Shown: positions 1-11,018 of the stretch, piece by piece
Layout of the letters: every line of letters begins with the position of its first letter
How positions within the stretch are numbered: position 1 is the stretch's first letter
Origin: Metopolophium dirhodum
Lineage: Eukaryota > Arthropoda > Insecta > Hemiptera > Aphididae
Direction: 5' to 3'
Length of the DNA: 64,000 nt
NCBI RefSeq assembly: GCF_019925205.1
Contig: NC_083564.1
Location: forward strand, 28,434,447-28,498,446
Made by a program: the position numbers and the translations under genes
Notes under the pieces: generated by a model
What the model was told of the DNA's origin: nothing
Database searches by the model: none
Seen by the model: only the letters and a program-made list of their open reading frames with translations

Positions 1-28
1 ATATTATAGTTAACAGGACATTAATATA

Positions 29-660
29 AGGGTCCTAGGTTATTGTTTCAGAGGCAGATGTAAAAAATTAAAAATCCTTAGTCACAGTTTTTATTTATAA
101 GCATTTAAAGTTCAAATTTAGACAACATTCATCAAATTTAAGATGTATTAATTATTTTGTAGTTAAAAATGTATAAAATGTTTAACTTTAATGGCTAAGG
201 ATTGAAAATTTAAAAAAAGGCTCCACGTAAATAGGTTATATATAAATTACTTTATTCACAATAATATCATCAAATATACTTGGTAATATCATAGGCTGAC
301 TGACCGTTTTCGCTCAGAATCGTTTTTCTTATACAATGATATTATATTATTGAATTCAAATTTAACACCATCCATAACAGTGACCCACTTGTAACCTACT
401 GTACAGCAGAGCGACATCCACTTATCCACCTTTTTTTTTTGATAAAGGTAGAAAATTTATAGATAATCTTGTACTATAATTTCAAATCTTAGATTTAAAA
501 AGAAAAATTGTTATGAATTCTCAACTCAAAATAGTTTGCTAGTTTTCGTGAATTTTCAGTATTTTGTCAAAATTTGAACTTTAAATGCTTATAAATGAAA
601 ACTGTTTTAATTTTTTTCATCTGCCTTTGAAACAATAACCTAGGAGCCTAGAATTTCCAT
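29..660. repeat. Inverted repeat of AT-rich family, about 100-bp arms
   Basis: The left arm (about 29-140) and the right arm (about 548-660) are imperfect reverse complements. Both contain cctaggttattgtttc, the cagatg block and the ataagcatttaaagttcaaa block. The loop carries a module seen elsewhere (gctcagaatcgttttt, then a block ending near 445). The flanks also share tattatagtta and caggac words at 1-16 and 697-715. This looks like a long palindromic non-autonomous element; no coding sequence is visible. Confidence 0.6.
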
Positions 661-715
661 CTCGTTTTCATTCATCATCGAGCAACGCCGGGTGTATATT
701 ATAGTTAGCAGGACA

Positions 716-1936
716 GCAGGTCCAATGTTATGGGGAGTGGTGCATTGCCCCACCTATGAATGACTGAACACTTTCATATTCAAAAAGATTGTATACGAAA
801 TAAAAATATTAATCGAAAAGCAAAATAGTCAAATTATAATGATATTTATGTAAATACATAGTATTTCTGATTTCACTAGACAAGCTTATATTTCCTTTAA
901 AAATAAATGTATACAAATTTAAATTTTTAAATTTTAAAGTTTGCTTAAATCATAATAAGTAGGTACATCTATTAAGGCTGTATTATAGATGAAACCAGTG
1001 GCGTGGAGAAGGCGGTCTATTGGAGCAACCGCGGTAGTAAGTGCTTATATGTAAAAATAGGGTGGCAATAGTGGGTACCGCTCTGCTGTTCATTAGATGA
1101 CAAATGGGTCATTATAATGGATGTGTTAAATTTTAATTCAATGATGTAAAATAATTGTACACGAAAACCGAAACTGAACAAAGACTGTCTGATATAAGTA
1201 TATTTTATAATATTGCTATTAAAGTAATTTATACTGACAGTATGTTAAATTTACTTTGTCGAAAACATTTAATTTGTTATACTTTAAAAGTTTTATGTAC
1301 CTACGAATAATATTTTTAAATAACAAAAAAATAACTAAAAACGTTATTTTTCGTTTAGGTACATATCTACATTTGTTCAAATTTGAACTGAAAATGTTTA
1401 TAAAAAAAACTGTGTGAATATATTTTTACAGATTTGGGTTACAATATCAACTACTTATGAAAAACTATTTTAATTTTTCAATCTTTAACCTAAAAAATTA
1501 TCATTTAATACATTTTTAACTACAATATAATTTACAATTTTTCGTCATTTTCTTTTCATCACTTACATTTGAAAATGGTTTATTAATTTTTAACTGAAAA
1601 ATAATTTGAAAATTTTCAAGACTGACGAATTTTGTCAAAGTTCTAACTCCAGACAGTCGTAAAAAATGATTGTGGACTTACGCTCAACTTTTTTTTAATT
1701 TCACTACTAACATCTTATGCGAAACCGTACCTATTACATTTTCAAGTTTATTGCCCAACTAAAAAAATTTTTACTGACAGCAATTAAATAAAAGTTGCTC
1801 ATATAGCTATCAATAGTTCAAAAAGAATAAAAATACTTTGTCAATATTTGGTAAGACAATTTATGAAACTACGGTTATTATTTCATTATAAATCGATTTT
1901 GTTAAAAATTGGTTTTGCGTAAAAATTCTCATTTTA
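716..1936. other. AT-rich intergenic stretch with repeat fragments
   Basis: No gene is supported. A word ccagtggcgtgg near 993 resembles a hAT-type terminus. At 1080-1180 there is a reverse-complement fragment of the module found at 294-445. The remainder is low-complexity AT-rich sequence. Confidence 0.4.
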
Positions 1937-2640
1937 GATTTTGAGTGGAGCGATGAATGTATTTTGATTTTTTTACAATGATGAGTGTTTTTTTTTTAAA
2001 TTTTAAAATTTTTTTTTTGTTTCTGTTATCATCTTTTAGGACAGTAAAAGTGCTTATATTGTTTTCAACAGTATCTATTCGAAAGAGCAGGGAAAAAGAA
2101 AAAAACAATAAATTAAGGTAAACGAGAATTTTTACGCAAAATCGATTTTGGTTTTTGGTGTAACTCCAAAATAAATGACCGTAGATACATGAAATTTTAA
2201 GTGAATGTTTATATTAGCATAACATTTTCATAATATTTTGACTTATTTTGAGCTGTTTACGGACATTTTTAGTTTTTTTTTCTATAATTATCAATAACAT
2301 TTTATTTGTTGTGTAATAAAGCGTGAAAATACAAGGCTCCTGATATATTTTTCAATAGCAGTTGAAAAATATTAAAAATACATAGGCACAATTTTTTTTA
2401 TAAGCATTTAAAGTTCGAATTTTGACAAAATTTATCAAATTTAAAATTTAATAATTATTTTGTTGTTAAAAACGTTCAACATTTAAAAATTCAACAAAAT
2501 CATCAAATATACTTAGTAATATCATAGGCTCACTGACCGTCTTCAGAATCGTTCTTCTTGTAGATACAATGATATTTTATCATTGAATTCAAATTTAACA
2601 CCAACCATAAACGCCCCACTTGCTCACCTTTTCTATAATC
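1937..2640 (+). repeat. Dispersed AT-rich repeat family, sense copy
   Basis: The order of modules is: a gagcgatgaatgtatt-type block; a block ending in gacagtaaaa; a cgattttggttttt block; a tcaataacattttatttgttg block; and the ataagcatttaaagttcgaa block. The same blocks recur in the same order at 11936-12450 and in reverse at 5290-6240, so this is one interspersed family. There is no open reading frame of note. It is likely a degenerate non-autonomous DNA transposon of the host genome. Confidence 0.55.
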
Positions 2641-2725
2641 GAAATTAGCTGATTTAGAGGTATAGGTGGGGAAATATTGTGAGATTTGATATGTTCTATA
2701 TGTGTTTTTGTGACTTATTATTTTA

Positions 2726-2899
2726 GTAAGAAACTCGATGTCTCAAATTAAACTTAGTAATATTGGTATTCTCATTATAGAAAGAAGTAGAAATGATAAA
2801 CTAGATAGAGAAAAAATAATTGACAATTTTGCTAATGCTAAAGCCAGAAAAAATGGTTGTGTAAAAATTAATGAAAAAAATATATATATTGATGACTGA
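2726..2899 (+). pseudogene. hAT-family transposase C-terminal fragment
   Basis: Reading in the frame of the ATG at 2738, the peptide contains RNSMSQ, then LSNIGILIIER, then IIDNFANAKARK, and stops at TGA 2897-2899. This pattern (a short Ser/Met stretch, an LSxxxILxIE helix and a basic end) is the last part of the hAT C-terminal dimerisation region in insect hAT elements. Only about 57 codons survive. The stop lies inside the first 126-bp direct repeat that begins at 2886. Confidence 0.55.
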
Positions 2900-3011
2900 T
2901 TTGTATTGCATATTAATGGGAAATAATGGGACAGATAGGGGGATGCTAGGGGGCACTTAGCACAATAGCACCCCCAGGCTTCAAATTAGCACTCCCAGTT
3001 ATATATAATAA
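2886..3011. repeat. 126-bp direct repeat, left copy
   Basis: The copy runs from atattgatgactg to ttatatataataa and contains tgctagggggcacttag. It differs from the copy at 4651-4776 at one position that I can see (gggacAgat versus gggacGgat). An inner segment can be read as TG...CA on either strand, as LTRs are, but the identity extends a few bases past both ends. The repeats flank the protease-bearing unit. Confidence 0.75.
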
Positions 3012-3021
3012 TGAAATTATT
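2887..3021. other. Tail of retroelement unit beside the left repeat
   Basis: This short stretch covers the left repeat and about 10 bases before the protease frame. The minus-strand protease frame stops at 3022, so coding sequence runs almost to the repeat. Confidence 0.3.
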
Positions 3022-4120
3022 TCAAAATTCAGTGGAAATTGCTATAACCATGTTTCTTGGTACATTACTATAGGTATTGGAGAAATTGTATAATATGACT
3101 TCGTCATCACTATTTAATAATGTTGTTTCTAGAGTTATTTTTTTATTATTTTGTAGGCGCTCAGTTGGTTTTATTATATATTGTATTTGCTTGTCTTGCA
3201 TTTTTGTGGACACCTTTAATTTTGACCTAGTCTTAGGAGCTATGGTAATATTTTCGTTAGATATAATTTTAATTTTATTTTTATTAATGTTGGTTGCACT
3301 TGTGATGCTTTCAGTTGTATAAATGTTTAAGTTGTGATTTACATTATGTTCGTACCATATTTCGTCCATCTTTATAGAATTATTATCGATTTGTATGTTT
3401 TTATTTTTAAAATCGACTATTAGGTTGTATCTAATATTAAAATCGTTTCCTAATAGTAATTTACAATTTAGTCCTTCAACGACGTATACTTTGATTTGAT
3501 ATTGGCGTATGTTGATTGTAATTGTTAATTCTGTTGTTCCTATTTGTATCATAGTTCGTTGTTGCCAGCGCCTGTTATAGTTATTTGTTCTTTGGGTTTA
3601 GTGACTTGTTTATTTTTTATTAGGGAATAATCTATACATGATATATTTGAGCCTATGTCTTTAATTGCATTTTGTTCGTTGCCGTCTAATTTTATTTTTA
3701 TGGATAGCACTCTTTGTTTTCGTTCAGTATCTGAATCTACGCTTATATTTTGATTGTTGATTTTGATTTCATTTTTGTGTTGAATTAGCTGGTTTTTGGT
3801 TTCTATGGCTTTCTCGTCTTTTTGTATAGGCCGGTTCCGATATTCCCTTATGTAGTTTCCGTATATTTCACAAAACATAACGTTTCCCCCCTCGCTCCAA
3901 TACTGTTCTTTGTCATCGTGGTCGTCTAGTATGTCCTTGGACGTGGACAAATATTCGCAGTCTTGACAAAATTTTGAGTACCATATTGTGGATTTGTCTG
4001 TTTTAAAATTATTATTGTCGGTTTTATTTTTCTCTATAGGGTTTTGTTGGGATAATTTTAAGCGATCGAAACATTCGTGTAAGAAATGTTCTACATTTTC
4101 TTCTATAGTATTAAAGATGG
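3022..4120 (-). pseudogene. Retropepsin-like aspartic protease region, frameshifted
   Basis: Two overlapping minus-strand frames (about 4120-3549 and 3552-3022) meet at an ATGA overlap. The first carries VLSIKIKLDG and then DIGSNISCID, the position of the active-site D-T/S-G motif, here with Ile instead of Thr. The second carries VEGLNCKLLLGNDF, the LLGxD(F) strand typical of retropepsins. Both halves belong to one domain, so the overlap is a frameshift rather than two genes. Upstream in the first frame are FCQDC and a nearby His, a possible metal-binding patch. Retropepsins cleave retroelement polyproteins. With a changed motif and a broken frame this copy is probably inactive. Confidence 0.55.
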
Positions 4121-4166
4121 GAAAAACTGTGTTTATTGTTATGCTATTGAATTGACGTGGGTTATA

Positions 4167-4640
4167 TTATGTTTCTGTTATGATCATTGGTGTCCAATGG
4201 CAATTTTTATTGAATATCCCTATGTTTTTCCTATTAAATTTCCAGTAAATTATGGCATTTGTATATTCGGAATTTTGGTGTATTAAATATAAGTTGAAAT
4301 TTAATCGGTCACAGATAAACGCTATATCGTCATCTTTAAGATAGTAGCTAGATTTGCAATTAGGAATGCCGAGCATATTTAATAATTCTATATATACCAT
4401 GTTGTTTAAGGCATATTCGTAGTGAGTGGGCACCACAGTCACCGTCTCCGGGTACGTTTTCCGTTTTTATGAATGAACCCACGATTTGTGAAATTTCATT
4501 CTTTAATTTATCGTTAATTGTGTTATTGGAATTTTTTCCTAACGTGATATTACTAGTTTGTGAACCATTGTTTTTAAAATATTTATTTTGTTTTTCATCG
4601 TCATTGTTTGGTAGTTGGCATATTAAAATTTTTATTTGCG
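4167..4640 (-). pseudogene. OTU-like cysteine protease region, frameshifted
   Basis: The minus-strand frame from about 4640 contains VPGDGDCGAHSLRI. This matches the OTU nucleophile motif (G-D-G-x-C followed by a small or aromatic stretch and a helix); the frame stops near 4363. A second frame (4442-4167) contains YYLKDDDIAFICDRL and ends with NCHWTPMI, the position of the catalytic His in OTU folds. Cys and His lie in different frames, so at least one frameshift separates them. OTU proteases remove ubiquitin-type modifiers and occur in eukaryotes, several virus families and, as far as I recall, some retroelements. I do not claim activity. Confidence 0.5.
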
Positions 4641-4650
4641 TGTCTTGAAA

Positions 4651-4776
4651 ATATTGATGACTGATTTGTATTGCATATTAATGGGAAATAATGGGACGGA
4701 TAGGGGGATGCTAGGGGGCACTTAGCACAATAGCACCCCCAGGCTTCAAATTAGCACTCCCAGTTATATATAATAA
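4651..4776. repeat. 126-bp direct repeat, right copy
   Basis: Same sequence as 2886-3011 in direct orientation, with one visible substitution. In the orientation of the minus-strand protease frames this is the upstream (5') copy. Confidence 0.75.
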
Positions 4777-5289
4777 CATATTATAATATAATTACAATTT
4801 ATAAATATTTTTAATACATAATACATTATGAACAGTATAGTTGAATAAATAAAGAGTAGCGATTATAATATTAACATTTATACAATTTTAAATAAATTTC
4901 AACTTAATTATTAGTTATTAATTTGTCTATACAAGTATTGGAGTATAATCAATTAAAGTTTCAATTTATTATATTTGTATTATAATTACCATGTAAGAAT
5001 ATTAATAAGTAAAGATTTAAAATTATTGCAATACAGTTTATTATATTATTAGGGCGATGTGGACCGTGCGGGGGGCAAAGCTCCCCACGGATCTGTGTAC
5101 CATAAATTATTCCAGCACCCTCTACATTCATACCCAATGTGAGCCTATGTAATGGACCCACAGATTAAATTTGCACCGGGACCCGTGTTCCAGTTCTAGC
5201 CACAGCACTGGTGCGCTTAGTTAAGCCCGGTCGGTTCCTACAAATCGCTTTACCAGTAACCACCAACATTGTATATTTTCCAGTAAATT
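4777..5289. other. Intergenic, with a GC-richer block
   Basis: AT-rich to about 5050. Then 5050-5260 has a higher GC block with a small hairpin (ggggggcaaagctcccc) and no recognisable coding potential. It may be an unclassified repeat. Confidence 0.3.
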
Positions 5290-6240
5290 ATGTTAAATTA
5301 TGTAAAATTTTCAATTCTTAGCTATAAAATTTGAACATTTTATACATTTTTAAATACAAAATAATTATTAAATTTTAAATTTGATAAATTTTGTCAAAAT
5401 TCGAACTTAAAATGCTTATAAAAAAAACTGTGTCTAAGGATTTTCAATATTTTTCAAATGACATTGCAACAATTGTGGTATCACCCGTATTAGACAATAC
5501 GCGGTAAACCAACTATACGCCTTACCCTCGTACTTTCTAGTTAATGACACTCTCTAAAGTTAATTAGAATGGCACTGTTAACTCGTTGAGGTACGATGAT
5601 ATTATGCGCTTGTCAATTCTTCATTCGTTCCTATCTACACGCACGTCGTAGCTACGTTCTCGCCGAATCACTTAGCGACAACGGGGGGCCGTGCCTGCGC
5701 GTACGGCGGTGTTATATAGAAAATATTATCGTCACCTCAGCAAATATTGCTTCGCTGGCCTGACCTATGTCAATAATTTACAATTTGAAATATTCCCACC
5801 TATATTACATGTATATTAAATAATATTATTTTGACGACTGTCTACAATATACGACACAATATAGTAGGAGCTTTGTATTAATTTTTCAAGCTTTTTTACC
5901 CAACAAACGAAGTTTTATTGACATTCATAGAAAAAAAGACTAATCAAATTGGAAACTAAAAATGTTCCTAAACAGTTCAAAACAAATCTAAATATTTTGA
6001 AAATTTTATCGCGTATAGAAAATGCAAATATAAGCAACCGGTGAAAATGTTATGTATATACGTTCATTTGTTTTATAGTTACACCAAAAACCGTTGTTAT
6101 TTCAGAAAATAAAAATGCTCAAGATTTTTTTTTTAATTCAAAGTTCAAATTTTGACACATTTTCAAAATCACGAATTTGTTTTAATTGTTTTATAGTTAT
6201 AAAATTTTTGTAATATTTTATAATAGCTAAATTTTTTATG
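5290..6240 (-). repeat. Dispersed AT-rich repeat family, antisense copy
   Basis: Reverse-complement modules of the copy at 1937-2640 are present: gtcaaaattcgaactt with aaaatgcttataaa (about 5395-5425), aacaaacgaagttttattg (5901-5925) and tagttacaccaaaaaccg (6077-6095). The interval 5480-5760 between the modules is GC-richer and unrelated. Together with 1937-2640 this forms a large inverted pair around the retroelement-like unit. Confidence 0.5.
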
Positions 6241-8100
6241 ATAATAACTATTTTTAAAATCAGGTAGGTTAAATATTGTGTATAATTGATTTTGTTGTTT
6301 TAATTGTAATAATAATTATTATTCATTCATCTTGAATCCTGAATTATAACGGAAAAATAAATATTTTTATTAAAAACCTTTGTAAGATAATATGCATATA
6401 GGCAATAGAATATGCAATAATGCGGTCACCTGCCTCGTCAGAATTGATAAGTGGCAAATGTACGGGAGCTATTAACATTACATACATCACGTCAGACGCA
6501 TAATAGAGTAATATCAACTACTATAGTATTTGATGATAGGCAAGAATAATATATATGGTTTTCAAAAATATAAAATGTTCGTTGAATGAAATGTATTTCA
6601 TTTATATGACAATACAATCAATAAAATATATTATATTTTTTTTAGCGCTTTATTTGTATCGTAGTAGTTTTAAACTTTGCAATTTTGATATCTATATAGT
6701 GATTAGTTGTATTGGCCGTGTAAAGCATAATATTATATACGTCGTGTTGTATTTTTTTGGATATTTAAATGGAATTCCTAATTTTGATGCGGTGGCTCGC
6801 TGTCTATTATTAAAAAACCTTGTCGGCGTGGTGTGTGTGGGTATATAGGTGCCGGTCGTTGAATGACCAAACAAGACACGGGTGGTAGGGACTTATGACA
6901 GTCTGCGGTCACGTGCCTTGGAGGACTAAAGACGCCAACCGTAGCAGGGGGACCGACGAGAGGAAGTATTGTGGTGATATCTCACCACACTGCACTTTAG
7001 ATAAGGAATATTCCTATATAGCTTACATTGTTATTCACAAAGCTCAAAAGTTTCGGTATATTTCCCAGCAAAGACATTGTTACCAGAAGTAACCAATAGG
7101 TAACCATTCTGACCTATCACTATGTTACCAAACAAATATTATTTGCCGTTTGAGTTTTGAATCATTCGATTATTTAATAGTTTTAAATTTGAACAGAAGT
7201 ATATTCACATATTGTTTCCTATTTTATTATCAAAGTAAAATGATTATTTATTTAAAATAATAAAAAAAGTTATCAGATTCCGTGACTTTTGGATTCAACC
7301 CGTATGCCGTTTGATACCATTTTTCTAATAGGTCGTTGTGCAACTGTACTTTTGTGGCGGGCCACATAAGCGCTGCGCACCGGGGCAGTTCGCGATCTGG
7401 TGTTTCGCCCCAACTGGCTCGGGTAGTGATATGACTAAACGGCGGACAGCGTCGCCAACTCCTAGCCAGTCGCGTCACCGGCAGACTACCGCTTATATTA
7501 TAACAAGCCACAAACGCCAAGCCAATGTCCTCACGGACGGCGGCTGGTCAAATCTTTTGTGCGCCCTGCCAAACTATCTTAATTTGTGCTCCATTCATAG
7601 CCATTTATCTACTCAGGTTGGAAGATGAGATAATACTACCAGCTACTACCGGTAGGTCACCTCGAGTGAAAATTGATGAACATTCACCTTGGTAAGCAAT
7701 CAATCTGCTTCGGATTGCGGACAATAGGTATGCAACAGCACAGCAGGTAGATATCTACCAAGGATATGAAGACGAGCAGCTGTAAGTCCAACTATGATAA
7801 TTTATACATTCCACTAGGTCCTGTCTTGTACTTTAATGAAAGTCGAAAAGCGTAAATGTATAAAACAGGCTTAAGAAAAACATATGTTATGTAAATTAAT
7901 ATAACATTAACAAAAATTTATTAAATTTCCATACATTTTTGTACAAATTATCATGATTTCTACAATAAAATTGCTTAAACTAGCATAAACTGACTACAAA
8001 ATTGCATTCTTCGTATATATATAAATTCACAAAAATAGTATTTAAAACATAAAATCTACATACATTGTACATTTTAACTATATCAAATAATATTGTTTTA
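6241..8100. other. Intergenic region with a GC-rich patch, no gene supported
   Basis: Mostly AT-rich. The stretch 7330-7600 is clearly GC-richer, and a 90-codon minus-strand frame crosses part of it (7248-7520) without a motif I recognise. Another GC-richer part at 6880-6990 has no sustained frame. The 3' end of the secreted-peptide gene probably lies just below 8100 on the minus strand, since AATAAA follows its stop codon directly. Confidence 0.35.
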
Positions 8101-11018
8101 TTATAAACGTCTATTAATACACGTCATACATGCACTAGATTCTGAATCCGAAACACAAGTTGCTGCACATATTCCAGTACGCAATATTGTACGAGCAGTT
8201 CCGTCTTTAGGGTCTTTAGTTGTAGTGGTCTTCTTCTTATTTCCTCCTCCTGAAGTAGGTTTGCCTTTGAAAGGCCCTATTTGGCTGGGATCTGATGTGG
8301 ATGAATCAACGTTTACATTTCCGTCTCCAAATCCGTCCTGTCTATTTATTATATTTTTACAAGAAGAGAAAATTATTATTTTCCAAATTAGTATATTGCC
8401 ATTCATTACCATTAGAATAGAATTTACAATGTTTTAATAATTATAAAAGGCATTTGGGGGGGGGGGGGGGGCTTGGATTCTAAGGGAAAGAATCAATCGT
8501 TGATCCTATTTATCTAACCTTGTGGCATACAAACACATGTAAACTATAATAGCCCTCCCCCCCAAAATTAATACTCAAATTACGCCGATGGTCTCAATAA
8601 TGAGTCTATATTTCGTATTAAATTTGTAGAACAGTTCTCTATGTCTAAACATGACAGGCATGTGTAATTTTATTTTATTAGCAGAATTTATACGAACATT
8701 ACAAACCAATAAAATAGTGTTTATTAAAGACGATTATTTTAATACTCGTGATGGATATGGGATATCTCGTTTACTTATTTTGTATTCCATATTACATACG
8801 CTTATATGTATTTATTTTTATAACCTATTTTTTAAATTATTTTTAATTCTATATAATATATTAATTACATTTATGATACTCATAGTCGTCTAAACATTCA
8901 CTTATTAACTACAAATCATTGTCTACAAATTACTTGATATATACTTGATAAAATATAACTAAGAATAGTATATATTATTTTACTTGTTAAATAAATTATT
9001 GCTTATAGTATCGAGAGTTGGGGATGGGTTTATGATTTCCATCTAAAAAACTAAAAATAATTGAATTTATATTAAAGTTACCTACCTAGGGGCTAGCTAT
9101 GCAAGTTCCTAAAATATGTGTTTAATTTTGATAAGTTATTTATAAAAATGTTTAGTATTACTTCATACTTGTATATAAACAAGGCAATGTTATAAGCATA
9201 ATTTCAATATTAGATTTAAAGATAATGTATGTATAAATATTATATCTAGATGTTATAAATCTTTTGGTCTCTAAAGCTAATTAATTATTAAATACTGATA
9301 TTATTCTATGTAAAGATTATAAAAATAATATTAATCTCTTTAAAAACTATTATAGCATATTAAAACTAATCTAATTTCTAACGTTTTATATATTGTAAAG
9401 TAGTATTATGTTTTAATTATATGATGTTGTTATTATTCGACACTATTATTATTGTGTACTAATATCACAACAATTATAATTTAAAATATTATAATGAACA
9501 TTTCAATTCAAAATAGTGTTTTGCCAATTAAATAAAATTATTGTAACAAAATAAGTATTTCAATTCAATATACTTATTATTTATTTATGATACTGCATCT
9601 TAATAGTGCACTATTCAATATATATTTTTATTTTAAATTTTTCCACCACGCGAGGCCATTACTCTTTATTATTATTTATGACCGAGGTCGGGATTACAAT
9701 TGTCGGGATTTCGACCCAGACCCGTGATATAGAATTAAAAATAACGAAAAAATAGTTTACAAAATAAGTAGTAAGTAGTAATAAGGAATACTTAAGTGTA
9801 TGAATAGGATAATACACATTATAAAAATGTACGGATATAAAGCAGATATTTTATAAAAATGTCGTGTACTTTGAAGGAGTCCTACTTACTTCTCAAGTCC
9901 TTGGCCGCTGCCGTGCTCTAAGCCATGATTTTTGTCTCCACTTTGCGATTCAGAAATGGTTTCCGGTGCACCCAGTGAGTAACTGACAAAGGCAATTGCC
10001 AATATTATTGACTAGAAGAGAGAAAAAAATGCATTTATATCACAAATTTATTAGTCTATCAATATAGTCAATAGTTGTACTTATACGTTATGAAATATAT
10101 TATAGTAAATTATTTAAATCACATAATATGTGTACTGGTGTACTGGTATCTAGGTACCTATTTAGAGTAGGTATATAATTCGGCGACATCGGTTTAAACG
10201 TTGTTTACTCAAAATATATAAGTAAATGAAAATAAATCAGTGTGTACCAATACCAAACATCATAAACGATCATTGCACAAAACGTTTGTTGACTGTCTTT
10301 AAAAAATTTCCTTGGAGTTTATTTTTCTGAAAAATACGGGTGGTATTCGTAATCTACTTCAAGACATTATTTCCGCTCTCTCGGCGAGTTGGGACATCAT
10401 ATCCGCTCCACGTTCATAATATTAAGCGCTTTTCCGATAAATCACATTTGCCTTTCTTTTTTATCGATCTAAAAAAAAGCCACCAACAACTTGGACTTAT
10501 AGAAAATTAAACTCCCATGGCACACCAAAGTAATTGTCGTAAAACCTTATCCAGCCAAAAAATCACCTCAATACCAAATATCTTATGGGCACACACAGAG
10601 TTACTGTAATCACGATCCACGATGTATTTTTAATATTTTTAAACTAATATTTTTAAAAAATATTTTTAAAGTGTTAGGAGATGTAATATATTTTAATGCT
10701 ATACATTGTAATATTGTAAAGTATACAATAATTATTTAAATAGAAAATATTCAAATATACCATAATATATTTGTGTATTATTAAAATGTATGATTATTGA
10801 TTCATTAAAATTACTATCGAAGAACGAGAACACTCGTGTCATATCATTAATATTTTGAGTATAGTACTCAGGTGTTTTCACTAATAATCGTATAGGTACA
10901 GGCTTGGTTGCTTGGTACTAGTATGGTTAGGACTTTAGGAGTACAATTATTACACTTCGCCTATAACGAAATAATTTTTTAGGTAGGTATAAATTTTAAT
11001 AATTACCAGACGGTTCAT
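8101..11018 (-). CDS. Small secreted cysteine-containing peptide precursor, 3 exons
   Basis: The coding exons are 11018-11007, 10011-9890 and 8341-8101, giving 124 aa. Phases agree (0 and 2), donors are GTAATT and GTAAGT, and acceptors are TTCTAG and AAATAG. The first four residues, MNRL, join a hydrophobic run (SIILAIAFVSYSLG) before APE, a textbook signal peptide with likely cleavage near residue 18-20. The middle is Gly/Ser/Asp-rich. A basic KKKTTTTK stretch near residue 82 leads to a C-terminal region with four cysteines spaced C-x3-C-x9-C-x2-C and an INRRL end. The protein should be exported; disulfides are likely. I do not recognise the family. Small exons, a long first intron and a signal peptide fit insect secretory peptides, including aphid salivary proteins, but that role is only a guess. 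An AATAAA signal directly follows the stop. Confidence 0.75.
8456..8471 (+). repeat. G16 homopolymer in intron
   Basis: Sixteen consecutive G residues lie in the second intron of the secreted-peptide gene. Homopolymer G of this length is rare in such AT-rich DNA and is probably a transposon edge, or error-prone in assembly. Confidence 0.8.

Larger units (their letters stand above)
2886..4776 (-). mobile_element. Short retroelement-like unit with retropepsin and OTU frames
   Basis: Two nearly identical 126-bp direct repeats bound about 1.6 kb whose minus strand encodes, in order, an OTU-like cysteine protease region (4640-4167), a Cys/His-containing linker (about 4120-3950) and a retropepsin-like region (3950-3022). 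No reverse transcriptase, RNase H or integrase is present, so the unit is non-autonomous or internally deleted. The frames are broken while the terminal repeats are almost identical. That could mean recent mobilisation in trans of an already defective copy, or a recent duplication. No clear 5-bp target duplication or tRNA primer site is visible, so the LTR interpretation is an inference. Confidence 0.5.

Noticed and set aside
6555..6848. 97-codon plus-strand frame with hydrophobic residues
   Set aside because: Hydrophobicity follows from T-rich DNA; no signal-peptide pattern, splice partner or homology recognised.
8093..8437. 114-codon plus-strand frame
   Set aside because: It is the complement of the last exon of the secreted-peptide gene, whose splice phases and signal peptide make the minus strand the coding one.
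8651..8893. 80-codon plus-strand frame
   Set aside because: Lies within an intron of the secreted-peptide gene, T-rich, with no recognisable features.
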